From the NCBI GenBank assembly GCA_021775425.1, contig JAJFHX010000008.1:46868-110867 (forward strand): DNA of 64,000 bases, given 5' to 3'. Position numbers and translations under genes: made by a program. Origin of the DNA: Hyphomicrobiales bacterium. GTDB taxonomy: Bacteria > Pseudomonadota > Alphaproteobacteria > Rhizobiales > HXMU1428-3. Under the pieces are notes generated by a model, which was not told where the DNA came from, did no database searches, and worked only from the letters and a program-made list of their open reading frames with translations. Shown in pieces: positions 8,974-17,906 of this stretch. Positions within the stretch are counted from its first letter, which is position 1. Every line of letters starts with the position of its first letter.

Positions 8974-9983
8974 CTGAACAATATTATCAAAAAGATCATT
9001 TACTCGATCTGGTCACAAAAGTGCTGGTTGCAAATAATACATCAGAGGCGAATGCGCGAACTGTGGCGGATGCTTTGGTGCAAGCGCAGATTGACGGGCA
9101 ATATGGCCACGGGCTATCACGCATTCCTTCCTATTCAGGCCAGGCGAAAGTCGGCAAAGTTGATGGTCATGCAACTCCTTCAATTGAAGAAGCTGGCTCT
9201 GCTGCGTTTCGCGTTGATGCAAAATGCGGGTTTGCTTATCCGGCGATGGCACTCGCGACTGAAAAGCTGCTTGAAAAAGTAAAAACGTCAGGCATTGCAG
9301 CGGCGACGGTGTATAACTCTCATCATTTTGGAATTGCCGGTTATCACACGGAGAAACTGGCCAATGAAGGCATGGTGGGCATTCTTGTAACGAACAGCCC
9401 GAAAGCGATTGCGCCATGGGGCGGGATATCTGGTGTGTTTGGCACTAACCCGATTGCTTTTGCAGCGCCTCGAAAAGATACGGCGCCGCTGGTGATTGAT
9501 CTTTCTCTCAGCAAGATTGCGCGGGGGAAAGTTATGGTGGCTTCTCAGGAAGGGCGGCCTATTCCAGACGACTGGGCGCTTGATGTTGAAGGTAAGCCGA
9601 CAACAGATGCGGATGCCGCGTTAGCTGGCACAATGCTGCCAATGGGTGACGCGAAAGGTGCGGCTCTGGTGCTGATGGTTGAAATTCTTGCTGCTGCTGT
9701 TTCTGGTGCGCAATTTGGATTTGAGGCGTCTTCGTTGTTTAACTCTGATGGCCCGCCACCACGGCTTGGTCACACTTATATCGCGCTGAACCCTGAGCTG
9801 TTGTCTGGTGGTGGGTTTGTTGAACGGCTAGAAGTGCTGCTTGAAGCGATTACCACGCAGCCGAATGTGCGGCTACCCGGTCAACGCCGGTTGGATGGGC
9901 GTGCGATGGCCAATGAAAAGGGAATTTCTGTTCCTGATAATTTATATGAAAAGGTGACAGCGATGTTGCCGGATGCAGCGTAA
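8970..9983 (+). CDS. comC: Malate/L-lactate dehydrogenase family, probable (R)-sulfolactate dehydrogenase
   Basis: NAD(P)-dependent oxidoreductase of 337 residues in the Ldh/MDH type 2 family, which includes ComC. Family features visible are GQYGHGLSRIPSY (about 32-44), the catalytic HHFGIAGYH segment (near 112), NSPKAIAPWGG and FGTNPIAFAAP. With SlcC it would interconvert the sulfolactate enantiomers through sulfopyruvate and supply (R)-sulfolactate to SuyAB. It overlaps slcC by four bases, so it is translationally coupled. Substrate specificity is inferred from the operon. Confidence 0.88.
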   Translation: MTEQYYQKDHLLDLVTKVLVANNTSEANARTVADALVQAQIDGQYGHGLSRIPSYSGQAKVGKVDGHATPSIEEAGSAAFRVDAKCGFAYPAMALATEKLLEKVKTSGIAAATVYNSHHFGIAGYHTEKLANEGMVGILVTNSPKAIAPWGGISGVFGTNPIAFAAPRKDTAPLVIDLSLSKIARGKVMVASQEGRPIPDDWALDVEGKPTTDADAALAGTMLPMGDAKGAALVLMVEILAAAVSGAQFGFEASSLFNSDGPPPRLGHTYIALNPELLSGGGFVERLEVLLEAITTQPNVRLPGQRRLDGRAMANEKGISVPDNLYEKVTAMLPDAA

Positions 9984-10012
9984 GTTCAGGAATTTGCAGG
10001 AATAATTATTGA

Positions 10013-11038
10013 ATGGCCGATCAGGGTTCTCAATTAAAAAACCGGCTGGAAGGATTTTCTGGCCGGTTGCGCCCTTTATTGCCGGGGCTGTTGCTGGCCG
10101 GAACGATTGCGGCGGCGGCGTCGTTTCTTTCTGAACATTATGCCACACCTGTGATGTTGTTGGCATTGCTCATTGGCATGGCATTTAACTTTCTCGCTGA
10201 GGATGAGAAATGCCAGAAAGGGATTGAGTTGGCGGCGAAAGATCTGCTCCGGTTTGGAATTATTCTGCTTGGGGCTCGGATCACACTTGGTGATATCAGC
10301 TCGCTTGGAATAACAACATTTTTTACCGTGATCGGTCTGATCGGACTGACAATTGGCAGTGGTTTTTTGTTTGCTAAACTGTTTAACCGAGGCTGGCGGT
10401 TTGCTATTTTAACCGGTGGGTCAGTTGCCATTTGCGGGGCTTCTGCTGCTTTGGCTATGGCTGCGCTGATACCAGCCAATGACAAGACAGAGCGCAATAC
10501 GCTGTTTACAGTGATTGCAGTGACAACGCTTTCAACTGCGGCGATGGTGCTGTATCCGATCCTTTTTTCAATGTTTGATTTAACGCCGCGGGAAATGGGT
10601 TTTCTCATTGGGGCGACCATTCATGATGTGGCGCAGGTGGTTGGGGCGGGGTATTCGATTTCGATTGAAACAGGTGACACGGCGACAATCGTCAAACTGC
10701 TCAGAGTGGCTATGTTGCCTGTGGTGCTTGTTGTTTTGTTGATGACTTTACCGCAAACGAAAGAAGGGGCCGGGCGCCCACAACTGCCATTTTTTGTGGT
10801 TGGCTTCTTACTGGTTGTTGCGGCAAATAGTTTTGGATTTATTCCGCAGCCGGTGATTGCTGTGTTAATTGAGATGTCGCGCTGGTGTCTGATTGTGGCG
10901 ATTTCGGCGCTGGGTGTGAAAACGTCTATGCAGAAAATGCTTCAGCTTGGGTTTGGTCATGTGGCGGTGGTTTTTGCTGAGACCGTATTCTTGTTACTCC
11001 TGGCGATATTCGCGGTTAAAACTTTTCTGGTGATTTAA
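10013..11038 (+). CDS. suyZ: YeiH-family (PSE) membrane exporter, probable sulfite/sulfate exporter
   Basis: Integral membrane protein of 341 residues with about ten helices, in the UPF0324/YeiH (putative sulfate exporter) family. Recognisable family segments are DLLRFGIILLGARITLGDI, GGSVAICGASAALAMA and ATIHDVAQVVGAGYS. Members encoded with sulfonate-degrading enzymes, such as SuyZ of Paracoccus, are proposed to expel the sulfite or sulfate released by SuyAB, which fits the last gene of this operon exactly. It is followed by a bidirectional terminator. Confidence 0.88.
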   Translation: MADQGSQLKNRLEGFSGRLRPLLPGLLLAGTIAAAASFLSEHYATPVMLLALLIGMAFNFLAEDEKCQKGIELAAKDLLRFGIILLGARITLGDISSLGITTFFTVIGLIGLTIGSGFLFAKLFNRGWRFAILTGGSVAICGASAALAMAALIPANDKTERNTLFTVIAVTTLSTAAMVLYPILFSMFDLTPREMGFLIGATIHDVAQVVGAGYSISIETGDTATIVKLLRVAMLPVVLVVLLMTLPQTKEGAGRPQLPFFVVGFLLVVAANSFGFIPQPVIAVLIEMSRWCLIVAISALGVKTSMQKMLQLGFGHVAVVFAETVFLLLLAIFAVKTFLVI

Positions 11039-11073
11039 CCAGACTAGGGTCTGTTGCAAAACTGATAAAAAAG

Positions 11074-11113
11074 GCTTCAGAAGATGAACAACCTTCTGAA
11101 GCGTTTTGTTGTG
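11074..11113. terminator. Bidirectional intrinsic terminator between suyZ and the malonate operon
   Basis: Perfect 10-base stem GCTTCAGAAG (11074-11083) and CTTCTGAAGC (11093-11102) with a 9-base loop. It is followed by a T-rich stretch on the plus strand, and by TTTTTT on the minus strand (the A-run before 11074). It lies between convergent genes, so it can end both transcripts. Confidence 0.85.
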
Positions 11114-11151
11114 TTCGATTTAAACTGACAGGAAAGAGATCAGATTAAAGG

Positions 11152-14007
11152 CTATTGCTGAAACGAGTTTTCATATTCATTGCGCAATAGATTTTTTTGT
11201 ACTTTGCCCATGGTGTTTCTTGGTAGTTCATCGACAATGACCAGCTTTTTGGGCTGTTTGAACCGGGCGAGGTTTGCGCCCAAAGCTTCTTCAATGCTTT
11301 CGAGGTTGATTTCATCCTTGTTGTTTTTCACAAGGATGCCAACAACGCTTTCACCAAAATCAGGGTGGGGCACGCCGATGACGGCGCTTTCCAGGACACC
11401 TGGTTGTTCATCCAGGATAAGCTCAATTTCTTTTGGATAGATATTATAACCACCAGAGATGATCAGGTCTTTATCGCGGCCAACGATGATGATGTAACCA
11501 TCTTCATCAATTTTGGCGAGATCACCTGAAATGAAGAAACCATCTTCGCGGAATTCTTCCGCGGTTTTTTCCGGCATTTGCCAATAGCCTTTAAATACAT
11601 TGGGCCCGCGCACTTCGAGAACGCCAGTATCCCCATTGGGGAGTATTTCTCCTGTGTCTTTATCGGTGATTCTGACTTCAACACCTGGCAGCGGAAAGCC
11701 GACAGTGCCCGGTTTTCTTTCGCCATCAAATGGGTTTGATGTGCTCATGTTGGTTTCTGTCATGCCGTAACGCTCAAGGATGCGATGGCCGGTGCGTTCT
11801 TCAAATTGCACATGGGTTTCAGCCAGTAAGGGAGCGCTGCCGGAAATGAACAGGCGCATGTGGCTGGTCAGCTCTTTGTTAAAGCGCTCATCGCTGAGTA
11901 ATCTGGTATAGAAAGTCGGGACGCCCATCATGCTTGTGGCCTTTGGCATATATTCAACAAAGGCATCAAGATCAAGTTTCGGCATGAAGATCATCGACCC
12001 GCCAGCAAGCAGGGTGACGTTGCAGGCGACAAAGAGGCCGTGGGTGTGGAAGATCGGCAGGGCGTGAAGGAGCACGTCTTTTTCGGTAAACTGCCAGTAG
12101 TCAACCAAAGCCTGAGCATTGGAAAGGAGGTTGTTCTGGGTCAGCATGGCGCCTTTTGAACGGCCTGTTGTGCCTGATGTGTAAAGGAATGCGGCGAGGT
12201 CATCTAAGGAGCGAGCAACGGTTGGGAAGGTGTCTGGCAGTAACTCTGAAAAGTCTTTAAAGCTGCCTTCGCCGTTTGCGTCAAGCGTTTGCAGTTGTGA
12301 GCCGCATTTTTCTGCGATCTCTGTCAGGGCCGGCTGATTTTTACTGGAACATACCAGAAGTTTTGCGCCAGAATTTTCAAGGAAGTAGGAAATTTCCTGC
12401 GCTGTGTAGGCTGTGTTTAGTGGCAGGAAGATGATGCCGGCCTGAACGGCGGCAGCATATACGGCCAGAGCTTCGGGTGATTTATCGATCTGGACGGCAA
12501 CACGGTCACCTGCTGATAGCCCCATGGCTGTCATGGCGTTGGCGAATTTTGCTGTCAGTTTCAGAAATTCGTCATGGGTGATGATGCGGCCGTCAATGAG
12601 GTGCAGGAAGGGGGTGGTTTTTCCTGTATGGCGTCCGAATAAAGTATCGAAAAGGGGGTTCGTCATCACACTTTCTCTTTCTATTTCTTTAGTCTCTGGC
12701 TCGGTTATAGTGAGCTCTTCGGCTTGTTCTGCTAACGCTTTTACTTCTTTTGAGGCGACGACCTCTTTTTCAGTTGCGAAGGTTTCATGGTTTTCAGCTA
12801 TCAGTTTGAGGTCATACATATAATTGACCATGGTGCCATAGGATTGTCTGATACCGTTGGCGGAGAGGTCTGCTTTGGTGTGAACCTTATGGACCATGGC
12901 GCCGTTATTCAGATGGAAACGGGCGACCGGGTCGAGTGGCAGACCTGTTTTGTGTTTTGCTTCCAGCAAATAAGAAGCGGCGAGGGATTTTAAATTTTCT
13001 TCGTTTTCGATATTTACAATATTGCCTGTTGCTTCCACCCATTTGCTCAAACCCGGGATGGGTGAGAGGGTGACGAATGTTTTGATGTTAGGCAATTCGG
13101 GTGCGAGGTCAGAGACAACCTGTTTGATCAGTGAGTTGCCAAATGAAATGCCGGCCAGCCCTTCCTGACAATTGGAAATAGAATAAAAAACGGCGGTGTC
13201 AGCTTCACTGGCTGAAAGGGGTTCCCGGTTTTCAGCGAGCACATCCTGAATTGAAGAGGGGATGCCTTTGGTGAGGGCGACTTCAACGAAAATCAGCGGT
13301 TCCTCGGCCATTGAAGGGTGGAAGAAAGCAAAGCAGCGGCGATCTTCAGGTTTGAGACGTCTTCTTAAATCATCCCAGCTGTCAATGGCGTGAACGGCTT
13401 CATATTCGATGATTTTTTCAAGAATATTTGCCGGACTGTTCCAGCTTATTGGCTGGAGGACCAGAAAGCCGCGGTTGAACCAGGAAGCAAAGAGGTGGCG
13501 GAAATCAAGATCTACCTTGCCGAGGGTTTCATCTTCTCTGACAAAATTCAGCAGGTCTTTTCTCAGTTCGACGAGCATCCCTGTGGAGCCGGGCACCTGA
13601 TTGAGACGGCGGGCGAGTTCCTGTCGTTTTGGTTCGGCGGTTGTCATGAACTGACGATATGAGTGTTTTGAAGGCTCGCTGATGTAGGCATCCAGTGATT
13701 GCTGAACGGCTTTAATGTCAAGATCCAGCTGGTTGTTCAGATAGCGGAAAAAGCTTCTTTTGCCCTCTTCGTCACTTTCGTTGTAGCGCTCAAGAATTTT
13801 ACAAGCAAGGGTGATGCCTGAAACCTCACCCTGACTTGTAAGCAGGTTCTGACACAGCTCTTCTATGGTTTCCTGTTTTGCATCGGGGCGGGCCAGATCA
13901 AGTGTGTAGGTTTTTGTGCTGTCAAATAATTTTGAGAGGGCTTTGTTTTTGTCATAGAGAGTAGACAAAAGATCAGACAGCCTCCTCATATAATTATCCA
14001 TATTCAT
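11152..14007 (-). CDS. Fused malonyl-CoA decarboxylase / malonyl-CoA synthetase
   Basis: Single 951-residue frame with two full-length enzymes. Residues 1 to about 420 are malonyl-CoA decarboxylase (MatA): FFHPSMAEEPLIFVEVAL, SISNCQEGLAGISFGN, LSPIPGLSKW and QSYGTMVNYMY are the family core. After a Glu/Lys-rich linker, residues 448-951 match a whole malonyl-CoA synthetase (MatB), with the AMP-binding loop YTSGTTGRSKGAML, YGMTETNMS, SGDLAKIDEDGY and the C-terminal Lys motif PRNTMGKVQK. Together they turn malonate into malonyl-CoA and then acetyl-CoA. The start overlaps the dctM stop (ATGA). In rhizobial mat operons the two are separate genes. Confidence 0.9.
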   Translation of the reverse strand: MNMDNYMRRLSDLLSTLYDKNKALSKLFDSTKTYTLDLARPDAKQETIEELCQNLLTSQGEVSGITLACKILERYNESDEEGKRSFFRYLNNQLDLDIKAVQQSLDAYISEPSKHSYRQFMTTAEPKRQELARRLNQVPGSTGMLVELRKDLLNFVREDETLGKVDLDFRHLFASWFNRGFLVLQPISWNSPANILEKIIEYEAVHAIDSWDDLRRRLKPEDRRCFAFFHPSMAEEPLIFVEVALTKGIPSSIQDVLAENREPLSASEADTAVFYSISNCQEGLAGISFGNSLIKQVVSDLAPELPNIKTFVTLSPIPGLSKWVEATGNIVNIENEENLKSLAASYLLEAKHKTGLPLDPVARFHLNNGAMVHKVHTKADLSANGIRQSYGTMVNYMYDLKLIAENHETFATEKEVVASKEVKALAEQAEELTITEPETKEIERESVMTNPLFDTLFGRHTGKTTPFLHLIDGRIITHDEFLKLTAKFANAMTAMGLSAGDRVAVQIDKSPEALAVYAAAVQAGIIFLPLNTAYTAQEISYFLENSGAKLLVCSSKNQPALTEIAEKCGSQLQTLDANGEGSFKDFSELLPDTFPTVARSLDDLAAFLYTSGTTGRSKGAMLTQNNLLSNAQALVDYWQFTEKDVLLHALPIFHTHGLFVACNVTLLAGGSMIFMPKLDLDAFVEYMPKATSMMGVPTFYTRLLSDERFNKELTSHMRLFISGSAPLLAETHVQFEERTGHRILERYGMTETNMSTSNPFDGERKPGTVGFPLPGVEVRITDKDTGEILPNGDTGVLEVRGPNVFKGYWQMPEKTAEEFREDGFFISGDLAKIDEDGYIIIVGRDKDLIISGGYNIYPKEIELILDEQPGVLESAVIGVPHPDFGESVVGILVKNNKDEINLESIEEALGANLARFKQPKKLVIVDELPRNTMGKVQKNLLRNEYENSFQQ

Positions 14008-15320
14008 TGTGTGGGTCCCATTACGTAGGTTGGTAGCCATGTGGCAATTTCAGGAAAGACACAGATGATTAAGATGGCGATCACCATGCAGGCGACATAA
14101 GGCAACGATCCGGTGAGGATTGTTTTTAATGAAATGTCAGGGGCGATGCCGTTAATCACATAAAGGTTGAGTCCGACAGGCGGTGAGATCAGCCCGATTT
14201 CCATGTTGATGGTCAGGATGACAGCAAACCAGATCGGGTCAAAACCGGCAGTTGTGATGATTGGCAACAGAATTGGTGCAGCCATCAGGATGACGGCAAC
14301 CGGTGGCAGGAAGAAGCCGGCGATCAGCAGGAAGATGTTGATGGCCAACATCAGCACCCAGCGGTTGACATCCAGCGTGCCGATCCATTCTGCAATGGCC
14401 TGTGTGATAAAGAGGCTTGAAAGCATATAGGAAAATACACCGGCAGCCGCGATGATGAACAGGATCATGATGCTTTCTCTGGTGGAATCCCGCAGGACAA
14501 CCCAGAGATCTTTCGGGTTCCATAATTTATAAATGATCATTGCGACGATGAGGCATAATAATGCACCAATGGCGGCGGTTTCTGATGGGGTGGCGACACC
14601 GCCATACATCGAATAAAGCACGCCAAGGATGATGAGCAGGAATGGCAGCACGCGGGGGAGAATTTCAAATTTCTCTCTCCAGCTGTAATTTCCGGCTGTT
14701 AGCAGTTTCTGGTCGCCTGATTTCCAGGTTGCGTATAGTGACCAGGCCATAAACAGGCCAACCAGCAATAGCCCCGGGAAGACGCCGGATAAAAATAAGC
14801 GACCGATGGATGTTTCAGTGGCGATGCCATAAACAATCATGGTGACGGATGGCGGGATGAGGATGCCTAGCGTTCCGCCTGCGGCGATTGAGCCGGCTGC
14901 AACACCATCGGGATAGCCACGTTTGCGCATTTCAGGAATGCCCATTTTACCAATGGCGGCACAGGTGGCCGGACTTGAGCCAGACATGGCTGCAAAGAGC
15001 GCGCAGGCGCCAAGGTTAGAGATTACGAGGCCGCCCGGAATGCGGGTTAACCAGCGTTCCAAGGCTTCATAAAGGTCTGCACCGGCTCTGGTTGAGGCGA
15101 TGGAAGCGCCCATTAAAATAAACATCGGGATGGCAAGCAGGGCGAAATTGTCGAGTTTGCCAAACAGAATTTCGGGCATGAGTTCTAATGATCTGGTTCC
15201 GTCAAAAACAATCAAAAAACCAGCGGATACGACCAGCAGGCCAATCGCGACTGACATGCCCGAGAATAGTACGAGGATGGTGATTATGGCGACGAGGGCG
15301 CCGAGTAGAATAGGATCCAT
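14004..15320 (-). CDS. dctM: TRAP transporter large permease (DctM), probable malonate uptake
   Basis: Large membrane subunit of 438 residues with about 12 helices, of the TRAP dicarboxylate family; it carries the Na+-driven transport step. Family segments are the N-terminal LVLFSGMSVAIGL, AIPMFILMGASIAS, AMSGSSPATCAAIG and TLGILIPPSVTMIVYGI, plus GLISPPVGLNLYVINGIA near the C-terminus. It begins on the last base of the dctQ stop (TAATG) and ends overlapping the fused mat gene, so all are one transcript. The malonate substrate is inferred from that fusion. Confidence 0.93.
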   Translation of the reverse strand: MDPILLGALVAIITILVLFSGMSVAIGLLVVSAGFLIVFDGTRSLELMPEILFGKLDNFALLAIPMFILMGASIASTRAGADLYEALERWLTRIPGGLVISNLGACALFAAMSGSSPATCAAIGKMGIPEMRKRGYPDGVAAGSIAAGGTLGILIPPSVTMIVYGIATETSIGRLFLSGVFPGLLLVGLFMAWSLYATWKSGDQKLLTAGNYSWREKFEILPRVLPFLLIILGVLYSMYGGVATPSETAAIGALLCLIVAMIIYKLWNPKDLWVVLRDSTRESIMILFIIAAAGVFSYMLSSLFITQAIAEWIGTLDVNRWVLMLAINIFLLIAGFFLPPVAVILMAAPILLPIITTAGFDPIWFAVILTINMEIGLISPPVGLNLYVINGIAPDISLKTILTGSLPYVACMVIAILIICVFPEIATWLPTYVMGPTQ

Positions 15321-15868
15321 TATTTTTCCTCCAGGCCGAAAGGCACATCAATTCTTAAAATGATGGCCGTCAGATCAGCCAGTAACTGTAATAATAATAA
15401 ACCCAGACCAACTGGAATGGAGAGATAGGGGATCCATAAACGGACCGCCCAGACTGTGTCTGATTTCCAGCCTTTGCTCATAGCAAGGTGCCAATATTCA
15501 TAGCCATACCAAAGCATGACAGCGATCATAAGAGCGGAGGCGGACAGGGTGAATATTGCGAGGATGCGGCGCAGAGATGGTTTTAACAATATGGGGAAGA
15601 GGTCTACATTCACATGACCGCGAAGCAGCTGAACATAAGAAAGACCGACCATGGTTGCAGAAATGACCAGGTAAATTACCATTTCGGTTTGCCAGACTGT
15701 GGATTGGTTCAGCACAAATCTGACGAAAATCATCTGGCAGGTGATGGCGACTGATGCGACGATCATGCCGGCGGCGACCCAGCCAGCGAGGGTGGAAATT
15801 GCGGCTACAGCTTTTAAAAAAACATTGTCCCCTGTCTTGGCTGCGGCGGCAGAGCTGTGTGAAGACAT
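15320..15868 (-). CDS. dctQ: TRAP transporter small permease (DctQ)
   Basis: Small membrane subunit of 182 residues with four helices, typical of DctQ. After an Ala/Ser-rich start come helices at about 25-48, 62-80, 100-125 and 148-172. The mid-protein stretch RGHVNVDLFPILL matches the conserved DctQ GHV(R/N)VD motif. It directly precedes dctM with a one-base stop/start overlap and lies about 230 bases after dctP, with a hairpin in between. Confidence 0.9.
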   Translation of the reverse strand: MSSHSSAAAAKTGDNVFLKAVAAISTLAGWVAAGMIVASVAITCQMIFVRFVLNQSTVWQTEMVIYLVISATMVGLSYVQLLRGHVNVDLFPILLKPSLRRILAIFTLSASALMIAVMLWYGYEYWHLAMSKGWKSDTVWAVRLWIPYLSIPVGLGLLLLQLLADLTAIILRIDVPFGLEEK

Positions 15869-16046
15869 TGTCTACCTCTTTATAATTGGTTTTGCTTTGT
15901 TTGGTTATGGTGTGATTATTGGTATTCAATATTACACAAGGATAAAGGCCATTTCTAAAAGGTAAAGGCTGGCTCTTGATTTATGATCCTTCGCGTGCGG
16001 GTCAGGCTGAGTGCAAAATTCAATAATTTGTTTTATTTCAAATAAT

Positions 16047-16081
16047 TATCCCGGAAAGGTGAGAAGCACTTTTCCGGGATA
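16047..16081 (-). terminator. Stem-loop between dctP and dctQ
   Basis: TATCCCGGAAA (16047-16057) pairs with TTTCCGGGATA (16071-16081): eleven perfect base pairs, 15 bases beyond the dctP stop. On the minus strand it is followed by AT-rich sequence without a clean T-run. It probably attenuates transcription or protects the dctP mRNA, giving more binding protein than permease. Confidence 0.6.
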
Positions 16082-16095
16082 AATGTTTTTGATTA

Positions 16096-17082
16096 TTATT
16101 CTACAGCAAGGGCTGCGTCGAGAAGTGCTTGCCCGTCTGGCACACTTTCAAGGAATTTTTTGTAAGATGTTTTCTTAGCGATTGCGCGCCATGCTTCAAA
16201 ATCAGCGGCTGACATCTGAGCAATTTCAACACCTGCATCTTTAAAGACTTTTGCGGAAGCTGCATCCTGCTTTTTGGCTTCTTCAAGATAATAAGCTTCA
16301 GCTTTTGCTGAGGCGGCTTTCAGGGCTGCTTTTTGCTTATCATTCAGATCGTCAAAAGTTGATTTGTTCATCAACAATGGCTGATACATGAACCAAAGAG
16401 CAACGTCACTTGCTGGAGTGTAGCATTTGACCTGCTCATAAATGCGGTATGACACAAATGAAGATGATGATGTGTTAGCTGCATTCAACACGCCGGTTTG
16501 CATGGCGTTGTAGATTTCTGATGATGCCATTGAAGCAATTGAAGCGCCAGCACCTGCCAGCATTTGTTCAAACGCTTTACCGGCTGCACGGGTTTGCAGA
16601 CCTTTTACATCATCAGGTTTGGTGATGCATTTGTCTTTACCGGCAAAACCACCAGCGAGATAACCGTGAACCAGAACCATGACATCGTCAGACGCCATTT
16701 TTTCTTCAATCATTTCCATGAATTTAGATTTGTTCAAACGTGCAGCGTGGTCATGATTTTTTACCATGCCTGGCATCAGAGTGAGGTTGTAAGCTGGTTG
16801 TTGTCCGCCTGCATATGACAATGGAAACACTGTCATGTCCAATTGGCCGCGGCTTAGTGGCTTATACTGTTCTTTTGGTTTGAACAGTGATTTTGATGGA
16901 AAAATTTTAATTGTGAGGTCAACATTTGCTTTGGCGACTTCGTCAGCGACGATTTGAGCCACTTTGTGGCGGATGTCTTTTGTTGACCATTGATGTGATA
17001 AACGAAGTTCTTTTGCGCTTGCAACTGAACTTCCTGCTACGAGAGCAATTGCTGCTGTTGCAGCAATTAGTGTTGATTTCAT
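16096..17082 (-). CDS. dctP: TRAP transporter substrate-binding protein (DctP), probable malonate
   Basis: Periplasmic solute receptor of 328 residues. The signal peptide is clear (KSTLIAATAAIALVAG, cleavage after ASA near residue 22). The mature part has the DctP pattern: LRLSHQWSTKD at the start, GLQTRAAGKAFEQML with the conserved substrate-contacting Arg, and a C-terminal helical part. A longer frame starts seven codons upstream, but GGAGGAATATCG sits exactly before the ATG at 17082. It is the first gene of the malonate operon and divergent from its regulator. Confidence 0.9.
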   Translation of the reverse strand: MKSTLIAATAAIALVAGSSVASAKELRLSHQWSTKDIRHKVAQIVADEVAKANVDLTIKIFPSKSLFKPKEQYKPLSRGQLDMTVFPLSYAGGQQPAYNLTLMPGMVKNHDHAARLNKSKFMEMIEEKMASDDVMVLVHGYLAGGFAGKDKCITKPDDVKGLQTRAAGKAFEQMLAGAGASIASMASSEIYNAMQTGVLNAANTSSSSFVSYRIYEQVKCYTPASDVALWFMYQPLLMNKSTFDDLNDKQKAALKAASAKAEAYYLEEAKKQDAASAKVFKDAGVEIAQMSAADFEAWRAIAKKTSYKKFLESVPDGQALLDAALAVE

Positions 17083-17166
17083 TCGATATTCCTCCCATTT
17101 CAACCGGGTTTATTGACTAAGGTTGATTGTTGATATTTACTTATTTTGTATTCACTGTCAAATTTT

Positions 17167-17176
17167 TTGTATACAA
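17167..17176. promoter_or_regulatory. Palindrome TTGTATACAA, candidate operator of the FCD regulator
   Basis: A perfect 10-base palindrome lies between dctP and the divergent gntR gene, 47 bases before the regulator start and 85 from dctP. TTGTA/TACAA half-sites fit the T-G-T...A-C-A pattern bound by FadR-type GntR proteins, and resemble the TTGTA-type site reported for rhizobial MatR. Confidence 0.6.
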
Positions 17177-17222
17177 TAACGCGAATGTTGCATTTTACGC
17201 AGAATATCGGAATGATAATAAT

Positions 17223-17879
17223 ATGGAAATGATACTCGCAAATACGATTGTTCAGGAGCTGGAGCAACTGATTGTTATCGGTGAATTCTCGGATGGGGAC
17301 CGTCTGGATGAAATCAAGCTGGCGGAACGATTTGGTGTTTCCCGAACGCCTGTGAGGGAGGCTTTTCAGAAACTGGAAAGTTCTGGCCTTGTAGAGCATT
17401 TACCGCGGCGCGGTGTTTTTGTGCGTCACCCGAGTGCGGTTGAGCTACTTGAAATGTTTGAAGTGATGGCTGAACTTGAAAGCTTTTGCGCGCGGCTGGC
17501 GGCGATGCGGATAACCAAAGACGGCATCAGGCAATTGGAAGAAGCGAACAAGACCTGCCAGGTTGCTGTTGAGAATGATGACTATGATCATTATTACAAA
17601 GAGAATGAACGGTTCCACCATATTATTTACCGGCAATCCGGAAATCGGTTTCTTGAGGATGAAGCTTCCCGGCTGCATAAACGGTTAAAGCCTTACCGGC
17701 GGATGCAGCTTTATCTTCGGGGGCGGTTAGAGCAATCGATGAAGGAACATGAAGCCGTTTTGCAGGCCTTTAAGGATGGGGATTCCGTGAAGGCTGGCAA
17801 AGAGCTGAAAGATCATGTGGCGGTGCAGGGTGAAAAATTTCACCATTTGCTGGCCAGCATGAAGAAAAACTCAGAATAG
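17223..17879 (+). CDS. GntR family regulator with FCD domain, probable malonate regulator
   Basis: FadR-subfamily regulator of 218 residues. The N-terminal winged HTH is clear (LAERFGVSRTPVREAFQKL, then LPRRGVFV), followed by an FCD all-helical domain with the metal or ligand histidines (FHHIIYRQSGN, KEHEAVLQAF, KDHVAVQGEKFHH). It is divergent from the TRAP/mat operon, matching MatR next to matABC in rhizobia. Longer upstream starts exist in frame, but they would run through the operator; the ATG at 17223 begins where homologous domains begin. Effector (malonate or malonyl-CoA) is inferred. Confidence 0.88.
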   Translation: MEMILANTIVQELEQLIVIGEFSDGDRLDEIKLAERFGVSRTPVREAFQKLESSGLVEHLPRRGVFVRHPSAVELLEMFEVMAELESFCARLAAMRITKDGIRQLEEANKTCQVAVENDDYDHYYKENERFHHIIYRQSGNRFLEDEASRLHKRLKPYRRMQLYLRGRLEQSMKEHEAVLQAFKDGDSVKAGKELKDHVAVQGEKFHHLLASMKKNSE

Positions 17880-17906
17880 TTAGTTTAGGGTTTCTCAAAG
17901 TCTGCT

